Assembly (NCBI GenBank): GCA_902806565.1 | Contig: CADCXA010000016.1 | Coordinates: forward strand, 372,001-436,000 | Reading direction: 5' to 3' | DNA: 64,000 nucleotides | Source of the DNA: Hypoxylon rubiginosum | Taxonomy: Eukaryota; Ascomycota; Sordariomycetes; Xylariales; Hypoxylaceae | Shown: positions 22,503-35,420 of the stretch, piece by piece | How the letters are laid out: each line of letters opens with the position of its first letter | Numbering within the stretch: the first letter of the stretch is position 1 | Notes under the pieces: model-generated | What the model saw: only the letters and a program-made list of their open reading frames with translations | Database searches by the model: none | What the model was told of the DNA's origin: nothing | Program-made: the position numbers and the translations under genes

Positions 22503-22977
22503 ATGTCGAGCAACACCGCCGTGGCGGACAAGAAGCAAGAGCTCCAGGGCATGCGCAAAAATGGTAAGAGAGCCTACATACCTAGGTATCTATGCTGGGC
22601 TCGTGGCTTACACAAATACCATTCAGGCAAACAATGGCATCCTTCACGAAAGGCGTTTCGCCCTGCCTCCGGTTTAACCTCGTACGAACAGCGAACGAAA
22701 TTGCGCATGGCGACGACTGCGATGAAGGCCAAGGAAAAGGAAATGAAGGATGAGAAAGAGGCCGAAAGACAGGTATTTTCGACGTTGCCAAAATCAAAGT
22801 ACGCCTGGTGAGGCTTAGCTAACACTCGGGATATAGCAACGAGTACAAGCTATCAAGGAAAAGCGGGTGAAGAAGGAAGAAAAAGAAAGATACGAAAAAA
22901 TGGCCGAGAAGATGCATAAGAAACGAGTAGAGCGCTTGAAGAGAAAAGAGAAGCGCAACAAACTCCTCAACTCGTAG
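22503..22977 (+). CDS. CGR1: rRNA-processing protein Cgr1
   Basis: Small basic nucleolar protein needed for processing of pre-rRNA toward the 60S subunit. Three exons, 22503-22563, 22627-22772 and 22837-22977, give 115 aa. After a short variable N-terminus, the first junction restores the conserved [20 protein letters not shown]. The rest is a long charged helix, [18 protein letters not shown], then [20 protein letters not shown] and [12 protein letters not shown] at the end. This Lys/Glu/Arg coiled coil is diagnostic of Cgr1, and the length matches fungal orthologues. The first intron carries a TACCTAGGTA palindrome. Confidence 0.93.
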
Positions 22978-23700
22978 GCCGCGATTAGGTGCTTAACGAG
23001 AATCACCTACATTTACGACCCTCGGATTCCCCGTCTACGAAGAAAAATGCAGCATTTACATGGCGCCGGTCGACCAATAGTAACGAGTCGATTCAAGCAA
23101 CCCCCAATGCCTCGGACTCAGACATTCTTCCACCTACCTAGGTACCGACGGGATCGGAAAGGGTTACGGCGTAACGTTAATAAAGATGCCAGATCCTGAT
23201 CTACTTTTTCCACGCAAGGGAGAAATAGTGTGTAACACATGATACTACGTACTACGTATACGTACAAAGTAGAAACAGCAATGTCTTACCGACATGAAGC
23301 CCGCCTGGTAGGCCGGCAAGCAGGCAGAAGAGGACAATAGTATACAATCGCAATTATGAATACAAATTCAGCCTCAACCACATCCTTAATAAAATTCTTC
23401 AGGAACTTGCTCCGATGTTGTTGTGCTGTGGCCAATAGCAATATTTGCTTTTGTCAGGCCGTTTGGAGGACGGAGGGGTTTAGATTAATATTGGTCTGAA
23501 AATAAGCGATAAGTGACTGGAGCAATGGTTGACATGGTTGACATGTGAAAGCGGATGATGCCGTAACTAGTGGGGGTGGGCTTTTTCGGCCTTCTAATTC
23601 AACTACCCGATTAGATTAAGGAGGTAGTACATTATTCAAGACAACCCTTGGTCTAAATAAAGCTACCCTCCTTTAGCTATCCGGTCGCGGCATCAAAAAT
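22978..23700. other. intergenic region
   Basis: Spacer between two same-strand genes, with overlapping TACGTA palindromes at about 23245-23265 and a CTACCTAGGTAC palindrome near 23135. No gene is seen. Confidence 0.4.
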
Positions 23701-24818
23701 ATGTCCAAGAATCAAGATTTCGAGCTCTTAAAGCCTGTAACCACCTCGCCACAGCGGCCCCGTCACCAAGTAAAACGATCGATTACGGAGCTAAAGCTAC
23801 CCCGATATCACCACATACACCATCATCATCATCACCACCAACGAAAGGATCGCGACAACGATGCCTTATCCGCGGGCCCCATGCTTCAACTCCCACGAGG
23901 TCCTGTCGAGCTTCCGCGGTCTGAAGGCGCGACACCATCTGCCGCTTTTGATATCAACCTCAGAGCAAGTATGTTGGACTCAGCATCCGAGGATGTTACG
24001 CACAGTACCGCAACTGCGACACCCCAACATCCCTTAATAAGCCAGGAAGATATATTACGTGAGCAAAGGGAGAAAGCAATATCAAGAATAGCGTTCGTCA
24101 CTTCAAGTTCGCCGATCAACGGTTGGAGTATTATCATCTTCTCGAACTAATATGTAGTAGGGGCTTGAGGAAATCGCTTATGGAACTAAGCGCTTTTTCA
24201 ACCGAAACGACGAGACGCTTAGATGATACATATTACGCCGTCCTCGAGAAGCTCAACATGCTTCAAGGTACGATAACTGACCTCAAGGAGCTTGCGGGCA
24301 TGTCACAAGAGCTGGACGAGAGCTTTAAGGTAGAATCACAAGAGCTGGTGACCGAGTTGGAGCAGCAGGTCGACTCTTTTGGCCAGTTTGATGATCAGCA
24401 AAAACGCATCCTCGAACTACGGGGACGTATACACACCGGTCGGGACAAGGTCGACGCTCTCAGCAGACGGGTAGACGTGGTGCGGGAACGGATCGAAGGC
24501 TGGGAAAGAGCAGACATGGAGTGGCAAGAAAGAACGAGGAAACGGCTAAAGATTATATGGATTATCATGTCTGTTTTGGTCTTCTCGCTCGTGCTCCTCT
24601 TCATCGGAGCGCAGTACGCCCCTTCGTCTGACGACATATCCGCGCTCGCGGATCTGGCGTTAGGCAAGGAAGGTGGGCAGCCAAACTTGAGCGAAATAGC
24701 TGGCAATAGAAGTGAGAGTGTCGCTGCTATGATGGATGAAGTGAGAGAAGCCATCGGTAGTAGGAGGGGCGACGGGTCGGTCGAGGACAAAGTGTTTCGA
24801 GCTTTCGACGAGCTATGA
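23701..24818 (+). CDS. coiled-coil membrane protein with His-rich N-terminus, unknown function
   Basis: Exons 23701-24092 and 24161-24818 give 349 aa. The donor is gttcgt and the acceptor tagtag with an ACTAAT branch site, restoring SRIA-GLRKSLMELSAF. The N-terminal third is disordered with a histidine run (residues 37-46). Residues from about 132 to 255 are helical and coiled-coil (TRRLDDTYYAVLEKLNMLQ and DSFGQFDDQQKRILELRGRI). They lead into one transmembrane helix at about 262-284 (WIIMSVLVFSLVLLFIGAQY), and about 65 residues follow it. The layout recalls SNARE-like or membrane-tether proteins, but there is no clear SNARE motif. I believe it is conserved in Pezizomycotina; its role is unknown. 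Confidence 0.75.
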
Positions 24819-26588
24819 CTTTGAGCACGGAAACGCATCGGCCATGAGGATATAGCCCAACAAATTTCAGCAGACAGCAATGATACCCTTAGCCATCCTT
24901 TACACATGCATGGTTTTACCTACTAGGTACTAGGTAGACATAGCAATTAATATAAAAGATATCATGCCTACCTTAGGTAAGAGATGCCATCTAAGGTAAT
25001 TTCATATTGCTATGTAAGTTAGTTAATAACTACACTTCGCCCTAGTTGATATTTAGTCGTTTACGATCCACGCCAGTGATGCAGTGATGAAGATCCCGCA
25101 CAAGTTCATTAACCATTCTCTAGCGCTCAAACTACACTCCCTTATAGGTAGTTGATTTGATTTACTCATTCGTTTACCACAGCTTCGTAAGTTCTCATTG
25201 GAAGAATACATGGATAGCTTTCCGGGCCTATGAGCGGCTAAGCGGATGGACATCTACACTTAGCACCAGAGACGGAACTCGGCAAAGGAGAAACCAAGTA
25301 TGTAAATAGTCTAAGCTTGCATCCCGACTCTTCCAGAAGCCGTCCTAGCCGCGCAATAAGAGCGGTTTGCAGAAAACTTGGCACCTCCTTCAGCCCTGCG
25401 CAATTGAAGGCTGTGATCCCGTCGTCCAGTGTTTACGCAACGAAAAACTCGGTTAATAGGCCTAGATGTCTAGCAATCACCTAGCAAACATATAGGTATA
25501 TAGGTATATGATGACCGTATGGTCTAATATTCACCAATTCTCTTTCTTAAAGTAGATGGCTAACTGACTGACTTATAAGATTATTGCAAAACTCCCACGC
25601 GGAGTTAAGAACGCCAACTTTACTCTGTTGCTTGCTTGTCTGGCTGTTACTGAGCAAAGTATCAGTATGCAGACAGCAAGTATTAATACCCTCCTTGGGT
25701 GGGGCACATGATTGAATTTCATTGATTTGCCGACGTCATCTCTAAGCCACTCGATACCTGTCAAGCTTGTACAACTATACAACTTGTAGGGAGTATCGCC
25801 AATTGGCTTAAAACATGGTAGTACAATTTACTTGAGAGGGAGAATAGAGATCTGAGAGGTTCGGGATTTACATTATAGTTGGTTTGCATCAAGATAAACT
25901 CAAAGTCTCGGGCGCAATTCCATCACAAGGATAAGCCACGTGTATATGTACCGTATATATTATATATATTCTTGTATGCATACGTGCAACCACGAGTGTT
26001 TTGTTTGTCTGCGTGTGGAAATGTGTAAATGAGTACAGTACGTCATGAATAAGTACGGCACAGTATACAATTCGCATATGCACCCATGACACCCCGGCAC
26101 ATCAGGAACTAGCGCTCCCTTTGCTGGAACAAGGTATCTTTTCCATTTATTCAAGTCAAGTCACTGCCTCAATAAACCAAAAAGCTCAGGTTTTTTCTTC
26201 TTCTTCTTTTTGTTTGTGTTTTTATTCTTTTTAAAAATTTCTCTCTCTCATCTACAATACCCTTTATTTTCATCGGAAGTACTAGATTTCTTAAGTTTTA
26301 GTTCATTTCCGGGCATTCTTGAGGAAACACTTTAAGTTGTGGCTGACGACATCCAACCCAAGCGACTTTGGAGATTCCCCCCGCCATAATCCACTTACTG
26401 TATACCATATACCTACCATACCTACCTACCTGGTAGACCATACGCGCCCAGCACAGCAGCTGACATTGAGCCGGAGTTGAAACTACCTGAGAACGCGGAA
26501 AACGAGAGCAAGAGAGGAGGAGGGTTTCTCTCGCGACTATTGACATTTTTAAGTCGGGAGGGAGAATACAACGAGTCCACTATTAGCG
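24819..26588. other. 1.8-kb gene-free spacer
   Basis: AT-rich. It contains CTAGGTA-type repeats near 24920-24990, short ataggtat repeats near 25495-25510, and the promoter of the PX/PXB gene. No supported coding region. Confidence 0.45.
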
Positions 26589-29500
26589 ATGTCTACCATC
26601 GATTCCGCCCAAGATGGCGTTGGCGCGCCCCGCGATCCTACTACCAACTCCTCTGCCCCTCCATCTACATCTACATCTACATCTACGCGCCAGACCTTGA
26701 CCGGAAAACAAGAGCACTGTTCGTACCCATCGTCGTGAGCGACGCCGCTATTATTGTATCATACTGACCGTCGTATCCCTCAGACCTCAAACGAGAGCTT
26801 ATATCTGAACAAGTCAACTGGGAAATATCCGAACTCAATTCCACTACCGCCCTTCGCAGATTCGGCGCTCCCTTCAAGTCAGAATTCGGCGAGGTGACGC
26901 CGTACGACTCCGAGCTTCCCATTCTACGTTACATATTCGTTCACCATGTGCGAGAGTTCCCATTTTTGGACAAGGCTAGGGAGAAGGAGTTCTGGCAGGA
27001 TAAGCTGCAAGTCGTATGTAATTTCCTTTCCTTCCCTATGCGGTACCTATACTAATGCGGCCGGTCTCGCGTGTCTAGTTCTTGGAGTCCTTTGCTAGCA
27101 GGAACATATCGTCTTCCGAAGATCGGTTAGAAGAGACTAAGCGTCGCAAGTTAGCTCTAAAATGCCGAAAGCTCGTCGAACTGATGATGGTGTCGGGAGT
27201 GCCTACGGCCTCCGGATTCGAAGAGCGAATAAGATTCGCGGAGATGGAGATCGTCGACCGAGATGCCATAGATACCGGCATGTTAAACACCATACCAGAG
27301 GGGAATTACGTCAATGGATGGGATGTCAATGTTGCTGGAGTGCGCATCACACATGTGAAGAGAAATATCAGGCGTCACAAGCATGCGGTGCGTATTTATA
27401 TTGCCTCGGTACCGGTTTCTGCCATACTGACTTGGTATAGGAGTTTCTGTTGCGCATCAAGAGGAAGGGCGATCCTGAATACTACGTAGGCAGACGATAT
27501 GGCGATTTTGCTCGACTGCATAGGGAAATAAGGACTGAGCTTCCAGGCAAAGTCCTCCCTCCGCTACCCAAAAAGAACAAATCGGACACTCCCGCATCGA
27601 ATTTGCTGTCGCGTGTCACCGATGGCGGCAATGACACCGACGCTTCGTCGATTTCGTCTGTTTCTACAATCGCTCCGGCGTCTCAAGGCAATGGATTTAC
27701 AGAATCGATGAAGAACCTGTCAGTTAGAGATCACCGTCGAAACAAGTCATCGGCTTCGAATCGCGCATCGCCACGCCCATCTATGGATGGTGCTGCTAGT
27801 CCGGCTCCGAGCCCGAAGTTCGACGTAAGTTACTGCTCCTTTGGATCGCTGTTCTATTAGTCCTATTTCTAATGTTAACTAATATTTCTAGAATATGATG
27901 CTCTGGCGCGAGAATCAGCGAATTTCGCTCAGGGCCTTTTTACGATATTTGCTACAGAACCCACAGATTGCGCAGACCAAGGCCCTACAGCAATTCTTGA
28001 CGCACGACCCCCTTACGCCAACTGATGATGATGTCGACGACATTACCCGGCGCAAAGCTGTCGACCAAAAGCGTATGGAAGAGCAGCAGCAGTTTTACGA
28101 GATAGCAAGGAAACGAGCTGCGGAGTTGGATGTGTACATGGAGCAGTTCCGTCAAGACATTGTCGAGCACAACGGATTGACTATGCTTTTCCAGGAGATC
28201 AAAGACAAGGAGACTATTCAAGACCTCAGTCTCCAATACCAGAAGTTCGCCGAATGGCTCCGCATCGAAATCGCCGCGACCATATACCACCTTTTTCTCG
28301 CAGAAGATAATTCCCCAGAATTGTTTGCGCAGTTGAAGCGAATCCACTCCCTAATTCCCTACACGATAATGAAGAACGTGATCAGGATTGCGAATCCTGC
28401 TGCGGTCATGTCCGGAGTACTCGATATCTTTCTGGCACAGCCTTTTGGATCGCGCTCCCTCATGCAACGAATCTTCTCACTAACTTTAAACGACGGAATT
28501 CGTAGCTACCAGAGGTCAATTGATGCTCTCGCCGCCAAGATTGGAGACGAGGTTTTTGTACAAAAGCTCAAGGAGTTCACCGATGCAGAGGAGCACATCA
28601 AAGTAGCTATTCGGGAAGAAGCGGAATCTGAGGATATGGACATCATTGTTGCTATTCTCCGCTCCGACCTCTTTGTCCCGGCACTCACGGGTGAGCAAAT
28701 TGGAAGGTTGTACAATGCCTACGTCGCTTTCAACAACGCAGTAGAGAACGTTGATGAAGAACTCAAGCAAGGCGCGCAGCTTTTCTCGTATCTAAAGCAG
28801 CTGATGAAGCTGCAAACCAGACAACGCGACAAGGCGATGATGCTCAGTCTAATCGAGGAGCCTGTGACTCTACGGTTACTTCGGGACCTCTTTACTATCT
28901 TCTACGAGCCTCTCGTGAGAGTGTACAAGTCAGCCAACGTGTACAACAGCATTACGGATTTCGCGGTGTTCATCGACGACATGATTCAGGTACGTTATGA
29001 GGTACACGATGGGAATATCACGTAAAACTGCTAACTTAGCGACAGGTCGTCGAAAAGTGTAGGGAGCAGGACGCCTCGGCTGATCCTAATCAGACCGTAC
29101 AAGCTTTCATAGATCTCTGTCAACGTCACGAGCATAACTTCTACAAGTTTATCCACGAGGTCCACACGCACGACAACGGCCTTTTTACGCAACTCATGGG
29201 CTGGATTGAAGGCATTTTGGAATTCTTGAGACACGGCCCGGCGGGCGGGGCGCTAGATATCAACGCACTCTTCGAAGGAGGCGTTGTAAGCGGTGGTTTA
29301 GACAAGGAGAAGGCGATGGCGGAGATAAACCAGCTCATTTCTTGGCAGGAGGCTCGCAAGAAGTGGCATCACGACAAGACGAGACAGAAGATGGCTGCTG
29401 AGGGTTCAGCAAGTATCGATTCGGGGGTGCCAGGTATGAGCAGCTTCCACGCCAGCGACTTCGGGCTTAACGATATGGATCTAGAGGATATGAACTACGA

Positions 29501-29696
29501 CGACGGAACGGACAACGAGGAGGAGGCGGAGGAAGAGGACGAAATGGATCCTATAGAAGCTGAGAGACGAAGGAGAGCCAAGAGACAAGATCGTCTCAAG
29601 GCCCGCGCCGGCGAACCCGAGAAGCCGGATGTTAGCGAAGTGCACCTCTTGAGAGAAAACTTCGTTACGATGCTGCGACAGGTTTTGGCGTCCTGA
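26589..29696 (+). CDS. PX domain / PX-associated (PXB, DUF3818) protein, Lec1/YPR097W type
   Basis: Six exons: 26589-26718, 26784-27013, 27079-27387, 27441-27824, 27892-28989 and 29046-29696, encoding 933 aa in frame. The first junction restores QEHYLKRELISEQV, which I recognise from this family and which rules out the nearby gtgagc donor. The order is: a low-complexity N-terminus with ST repeats, a PX-associated helical region (about 45-190), a PX domain split by an intron (about 195-270, with RRYGDFARLHREI), a Ser-rich linker, the long helical DUF3818 region (about 352-717) and an acidic/basic tail. PX domains bind phosphoinositides. The yeast relative YPR097W (Lec1) has been linked to sterol and lipid-droplet organisation. 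The function here is inferred by homology. Confidence 0.88.
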
Positions 29697-30490
29697 ATGG
29701 ATTGCTCCCCTAAGGTTCGAGTTGAGAAGATAGGGGGCCAGGATATGCGATCAGGATAGCGACATTGATTGACTGTATTCGTGAATGAATACGAAAAAAG
29801 GGGGCTGAGACATGGGCGGAGAATGGTTAAAGCTATTCCAGTGGCCTCTTCATTAAGGTCACCCTTGCTACACAGCCAATTGTTGAGCATACTGTGGCAT
29901 GCATAGAGACGTAATGCTAATTGAGGTAATATGATACGTTGCCTTAGCTGTGCCTCATGACTATTTGGTGTTTCGATTATGAAGTGAAATGAAATGAAGC
30001 ATGTTACCGATAATTCGGCTTTAACAACCTGACACTTATTTAAAAGAAAAAGGTTGTCTGAGTCTAAATTCAAATGTATAGGCTAGGTAATTATGAATTA
30101 CAGTTCTCATACAACTATTAGAGTACTATTAGAGTATAGTACGTAAATATACTCGCTTGAATAATCTCTCTTGAGTGAATAACATTGAAGATGCATTCGG
30201 ATGATGTCTTGGCACGTGATGGTCGGTGATGGCTAAAATGCTTACTACAGGTACCAAGGTACTTACTATATAGAGTGGAAACTCCGGCTTTATCCCTCGG
30301 TAATCAGAATCGACGCTATTGGACCAGCGATTCAATTGTCTGGATTGTCTGGAAGCTGCGGTTGAACTTGGCCGGCATCATCACTTTTTTTGCCCTTTTC
30401 TGCCATTCCCGAACTTGCAGGACAAGAGAAGAGCAGCCTCCCGTTGGTGCACCCGGTCTCTACCCTCCTTCGTATACGCTCTCATTCACA
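29697..30490. other. intergenic region with SDH1 promoter
   Basis: PX/PXB 3' UTR on the left. On the right, a pyrimidine-rich stretch (about 30380-30490) precedes the SDH1 start. No gene is seen. Confidence 0.4.
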
Positions 30491-32793
30491 ATGGCATCGT
30501 CAATGGCAATGAGGAGGCTGGCTACCGGCTCTGCTGTGAGTCTCCCTTACTTGCCCTTCAATCGCATCGGGCTTCTGGGGGCTTGGTTTTGGAATCGAAC
30601 CACTGACTGTCTCCTCTCCAGTTCTCTCGTGCGGCAAAATGCCAGGCCAGAACCTTCTCTTCTACGCGCCCTGTTTGTATGTGTTCTGTTCCTGCTTCCT
30701 ATACGATCGAGTGGCAATTTAATTGATTATTCCTCGTCTAGCTCGGATCATTGCGAACAACCCATTGCGAGCCAAGGAAGCGCCGGTGCACGTTAGCAGC
30801 AAATACCCCGTTATCGTATGTCGCGCACCCCAATTCGTCTTCGGAGATACATAGAGACACATACTATAACTCTGTGTAAAACAACAATGGTTAACTTGAC
30901 CTCAGGACCATGAATACGACGCCATCGTTGTCGGTGCGGGTGGTTCCGGATTGCGGGCGGCCTTCGGCCTTGCGGAAGCTGGTTTCAACACGGCCTGTAT
31001 ATCGAAACTCTTCCCTACTCGAAGTCATACCGTCGCCGCGCAGGGCGGTATCAACGCTGCCTTAGGAAACATGCACGAGGATGATTGGAGATGGCACATG
31101 TACGATACCGTGAAGGGTTCGGATTGGCTCGGTGACCAAGATGCTATCCATTACATGACGAGAGAGGCCCCCGCCTCCATCATCGAACTAGAGAACTACG
31201 GTTGCCCGTTCTCGAGAACAGAGGATGGTAAAATGTTAGTTTGAATGGCCCAAAGCCAATTCGATGACCATGACCGCTAACATTCGCTTGCCAGTTACCA
31301 ACGCGCCTTCGGTGGACAGTCTCAGAAATTTGGAAAGGGTGGTCAGGCGTACCGCTGCTGTGCTGCTGCTGACCGAACTGGACACGCCCTGTTGCATACC
31401 CTCTACGGCCAATCGCTTCGACACAGCACCAACTACTTCATCGAGTTCTTCGCTCTCGACCTAATAATGGAAGATGGCGAGTGCCGTGGTGTTCTAGCCT
31501 ACAACCAGGAAGATGGTACGCTCCACAGGTTCCTTGCCCAAAACACCGTTCTAGCCACGGGTGGATATGGTCGAGCCTATTTCAGCTGCACTTCGGCACA
31601 CACTTGCACTGGCGATGGTATGGCTATGGTTGCTCGCGCCGGACTTCCCAACCAGGATCTCGAATTTGTCCAATTCCACCCTACGGGTATCTACGGAGCC
31701 GGCTGCTTGATTACCGAAGGGTCCCGTGGTGAAGGTGGATACCTCCTCAACTCCGAGGGTGAACGATTTATGGAGCGATACGCGCCCACCGCAAAGGATT
31801 TGGCTAGTCGTGACGTCGTCTCGCGATCCATGACCTTGGAAATTCGCGAGGGACGAGGTGTTGGTCCTGAGAAGGATCACATCTACCTTCAACTGAGCCA
31901 TCTACCTGCCGAGGTTCTTGCCGAGCGTCTACCTGGTATCTCCGAAACCGCTGCTATTTTCTCGGGTGTCGATGTTCGCAAGCAACCCATCCCGGTCCTA
32001 CCGACTGTTCACTACAACATGGGTGGTATCCCGACGAGATACACTGGTGAAGTTCTTACTGTTGACGAGAGCGGAAACGACAAGGTTGTTCCTGGTCTGT
32101 TCGCTTGCGGCGAGGCTGCTTGTGTCTCTGTACACGGCGCTAACCGACTTGGTGCCAACTCTCTGCTGGATCTTGTTGTTTTCGGCCGTGCCGTTTCCCA
32201 CACCATCCGCGATAACTTCACACCCGGTGCCAAGGCTAAGCCCATCAGCGCCGACGCCGGTGCGGGATCCATTGAGGTCCTCGACCAGGTCCGCAACTCG
32301 GACGGCCCTAAGAGCACAGCTGAGATCAGACTCGCTATGCAGAAGGCCATGCAGACAGATGTGAGCGTCTTCCGTACGCAAGAAAGTTTGGATGAAGGTG
32401 TGAAGAAGGTTACCGAGATCGACGGTACTTTCTCTCAGGTTGGAATTAAGGACCGCAGCATGATCTGGAACTCGGATCTTGTCGAGACGCTCGAGTTAAG
32501 AAACCTACTCACCTGCGCGTAAGTGTTAAGTCTCCCTGGCCGATGAGAACTAGTAAGCTAACAACCTCGCCAGCACTCAAACTGCGACTGCCGCCGCCAA
32601 CAGAAAAGAATCTCGTGGTGCTCACGCCCGGGAGGACTACCCCGAGCGAGACGACGAGAACTGGATGAAGCACACTCTTACCTTCCAAAAGAAGCCCCAC
32701 GGCAGTGTCGACCTCGGATACCGACGCGTCATCGGCACGACCTTGGACGAAAACGAATGCAAGGCCGTCCCGCCGTTCAAGCGAACTTATTGA
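30491..32793 (+). CDS. SDH1: succinate dehydrogenase flavoprotein subunit, mitochondrial
   Basis: Catalytic subunit of respiratory complex II. It oxidises succinate to fumarate with FAD and passes electrons to the iron-sulfur subunit. Six exons: 30491-30535, 30622-30676, 30742-30815, 30906-31234, 31295-32518 and 32574-32793, giving 648 aa, normal for the family. The first 40 or so residues form an Arg/Ser-rich mitochondrial presequence ([10 protein letters not shown] and RTFSSTRPV). The FAD-binding loop [19 protein letters not shown] is at about 66-84. The covalent FAD histidine is His99 in [26 protein letters not shown] and the [13 protein letters not shown] block match the active site and the second FAD region. 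The conserved C-terminus VPPFKRTY is present. The start and all phases agree. Confidence 0.97.
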
Positions 32794-33530
32794 ATGACTA
32801 ACTGGGTAGCGGCCATGCTAATGGATGGTTGCAAGTATAGTGTAATGCCAGAGAATGCGGTACGAGTGTAAGGCGTATGTTGGTCCTGGCAGATGAACGA
32901 GTTAAGATGAGATGAAAGACAGAGCTGAGGCTCGTTCGTCCGAGGATGTCGATATGTACCTTATGCATGCCAAGGACAATGTGTATACAGAATACCTTTT
33001 TTTTAACCGTTCAAGTTCAGGCACGCTATAGCCAAACACCAGACACCCGCGTGAGCTAGATGATGAAATCCCGAAGTCTCGAGACGCCGAATCGGACTAT
33101 AAGATCGGACTATATGATCGGACTATAAGCAGTTAAAAGACAAGTCTTGGAGAATCTGTACTAACGCTCAGATACTCCATACCTAGGTATATAGTATTCT
33201 TAAAGTATAAAAGGCTATTATCTAGGTACTACTTTTCTCAGCTTAATATCAGCCCAAGTAAACATATCAAGCCTAAGTAAATCTTCGAAATTCGGAGATC
33301 TTGTAGATGCCAAGCCCTCGGCAACGATAGTTGCGGACGTCTTCATTTCCCGAGGGGAAACCCCTCATTATTACGGCACGGAGCACCGAACACTGCTTTT
33401 GCTAGACCGGTTGTTACTTAGAAAGACTTTCTTCTTCTAGACTGAGTAAAGCAATTGCCGTCATAGGAACTTGAGGGGGAAAAGACATAAGCTATTTTGT
33501 CATACTCTTAAAAGACGCCTACGATTTGCT
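32794..33530. other. intergenic region
   Basis: SDH1 3' UTR followed by AT-rich DNA, with a 13-bp triple repeat at 33091-33129 and an ATACCTAGGTAT palindrome at about 33180. No gene is supported. Confidence 0.45.
33091..33129. repeat. 13-bp tandem repeat (atcggactataag)x3
   Basis: Three adjacent 13-bp units; the middle one differs (atcggactatatg). It lies about 300 bp downstream of the SDH1 stop. Confidence 0.9.
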
Positions 33531-34569
33531 ATGTCCGTCGCGTTAATCACAGCGGGGAGCGCCGGGCTGGGAGCGGCGGCCGCTCGGGTATTTGCCAAGA
33601 ACGGCTTCCGGGTCATCGTGAACTATGCCAACAACGACGAGAGAGCGAATAACCTCCTGAAGGAATTGCCGGCTCTGTCCACCTCATCCCACGGCAGCGG
33701 CGGCGATCGCTTCATCACTATCAAAGCTGATCTAGGCAGTCGGGACGATATCAACCGACTTGTCAAGGAGAGCATCGATAAGTTTGGTCGACTAGATGTC
33801 GTCTTCTCTAACGGCGGATGGACTCGCTTGTGAGTTTACACATTTACCCCTTAAAGCTATATATATATATATATCATCATCATATACTAGTCCCCCTATC
33901 CACGTTCATCCCCGGATGGTACAAAAGTTCCCTTTATAAAACTACTAACGTGCCTTTCCCCCCAGCCGTGGTATGAACAGCATCGACGAGAACGCTTTCG
34001 AGGAAGACTGGGATCAGGCCTTCAACGTCAACGTAAAGTCGCATCTATGGCTGATGCAGGCGGCCAAGAAGCATCTCGACGAGACCGAGGGCGCTTTCAT
34101 AAGCACTGCTTCTATCGCCGGCGTGATCCCTAGCGGTAGTTCTCTGGCAAGCCACCCCAGCCCGCAGCGTTGAAAACGGAGAGACTCGTAATATAATACA
34201 TACAGTACCTAACACCAAACGACAGGCCTATTCCGTCACGAAGGCGGCACATCTTCACCTGATGAAGGCGCTCGCGATCATGGCCGCGCCCAAGATCACG
34301 GTCAACACCGTGTCCCCGGGACTCCTACTCACCGTAAGGAAATAAATACTTCCCGCAAACCAACGGCGCTAACCTCCTTTTCTGCTTTTTTTGCGCTATA
34401 GGAATGGGCCAAGGGCTTCACCGAAGAACAGAAAGAAGCCCATCGGAAGAAGACCAAGCTCAACCGCTTCGTGTCCGTCGAGGACGTCGCGGAGCAGGTG
34501 TTTACGTTCGCCAAGTCGAGGAGTATGACTGGTGTGAACGTGGTGGTGGATGCCGGTTTCACGCTATAG
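33531..34569 (+). CDS. classical short-chain dehydrogenase/reductase
   Basis: NAD(P)-dependent oxidoreductase of unknown substrate, 251 aa. Exons 33531-33829, 33966-34146, 34226-34333 and 34402-34569. The cofactor motif is TAGSAGLG at residues 7-14. RLDVVFSNGG is the NAG-like strand. The catalytic serine is in FISTASIAG, and Tyr162/Lys166 are in AYSVTKAA. The usual VSPGLLLT and GVNVVVDAGF segments follow. The second intron appears to start with GC (gcaagc) rather than GT: only that donor keeps the conserved PSGSSL-AYSVTK in frame. The size and opening suit fungal 3-oxoacyl-ACP-reductase-like SDRs. There is no cluster context to narrow the substrate. Confidence 0.88.
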
Positions 34570-35420
34570 ATTCCGTGATGGCACAGTAGAATATTCAAAC
34601 TCGTTCTCTATCTTCTTCTTGCTCTTCATACAAGCGAGCGCGAATCTATTAGTTCTAGGGGGTGAAGATTATAGTGTTGGTCATGTTAACCAAATTTCTG
34701 ATTTGACGGCGTAGAATGAGGAGGTACCTATAAAGATCTTAAGTGAAAACAAAGATGCCAGAGACTCGGTATGATAATATCCTAGATTCTAAACTCTAAA
34801 CTACATCAAGTGTGGATGTTCTCGCAATAATTCCTAGCTGGTGCCTCATGACGCCATCATCATAGAGCCGTGCGGACTTTATAGCCGGGGCTTATCGTGT
34901 TTTGCATTGGGCGGTTGTTAAAGAACGAGATGCTAAATTAAAATGTCTTAACCCCACCGATACCGTGGGAGCGGGAAATGTGTATAAATTGTGGGATCCG
35001 ATCCCCTGGAAGATTTTGTCTCTAATGCAGGTCTTCCAGGCCGCCACGTGGGAAGCCTGTGTGGCTGTGGGGGGGCTGTTTTAGCTGTTTTATTCACTTA
35101 CACGTAGCGGGTGTATACATCAGCTGAGTTCGGTTGTAACTTGTGCGCTCCTTGTGACTTTTGACTGACTTGACAACAAGGCCAACAACACATTAGAGAT
35201 TCTGCCGGATGCTTGGGCAGTCTCAAGATAGGCACTTTTGTGGATTTTATAAATTCCCAACTTTTCTCGGGTGGATTTCTTGAGCAAGTTGCTAAATCCC
35301 GAGCAATCCGTCCCGCTACGGTGGTACGACTTATTGTAAGCGAGTGTTGCCTACGAAAAGACCGCCATCGAGTTTTGTTCAAACAGGAAAACCTACGGCT
35401 AGCCAGCCTGACGATCTGGA
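34570..35420. other. intergenic region
   Basis: Spacer between the SDR and the hydrolase on the same strand. Short frames only; nothing recognisable. Confidence 0.4.
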
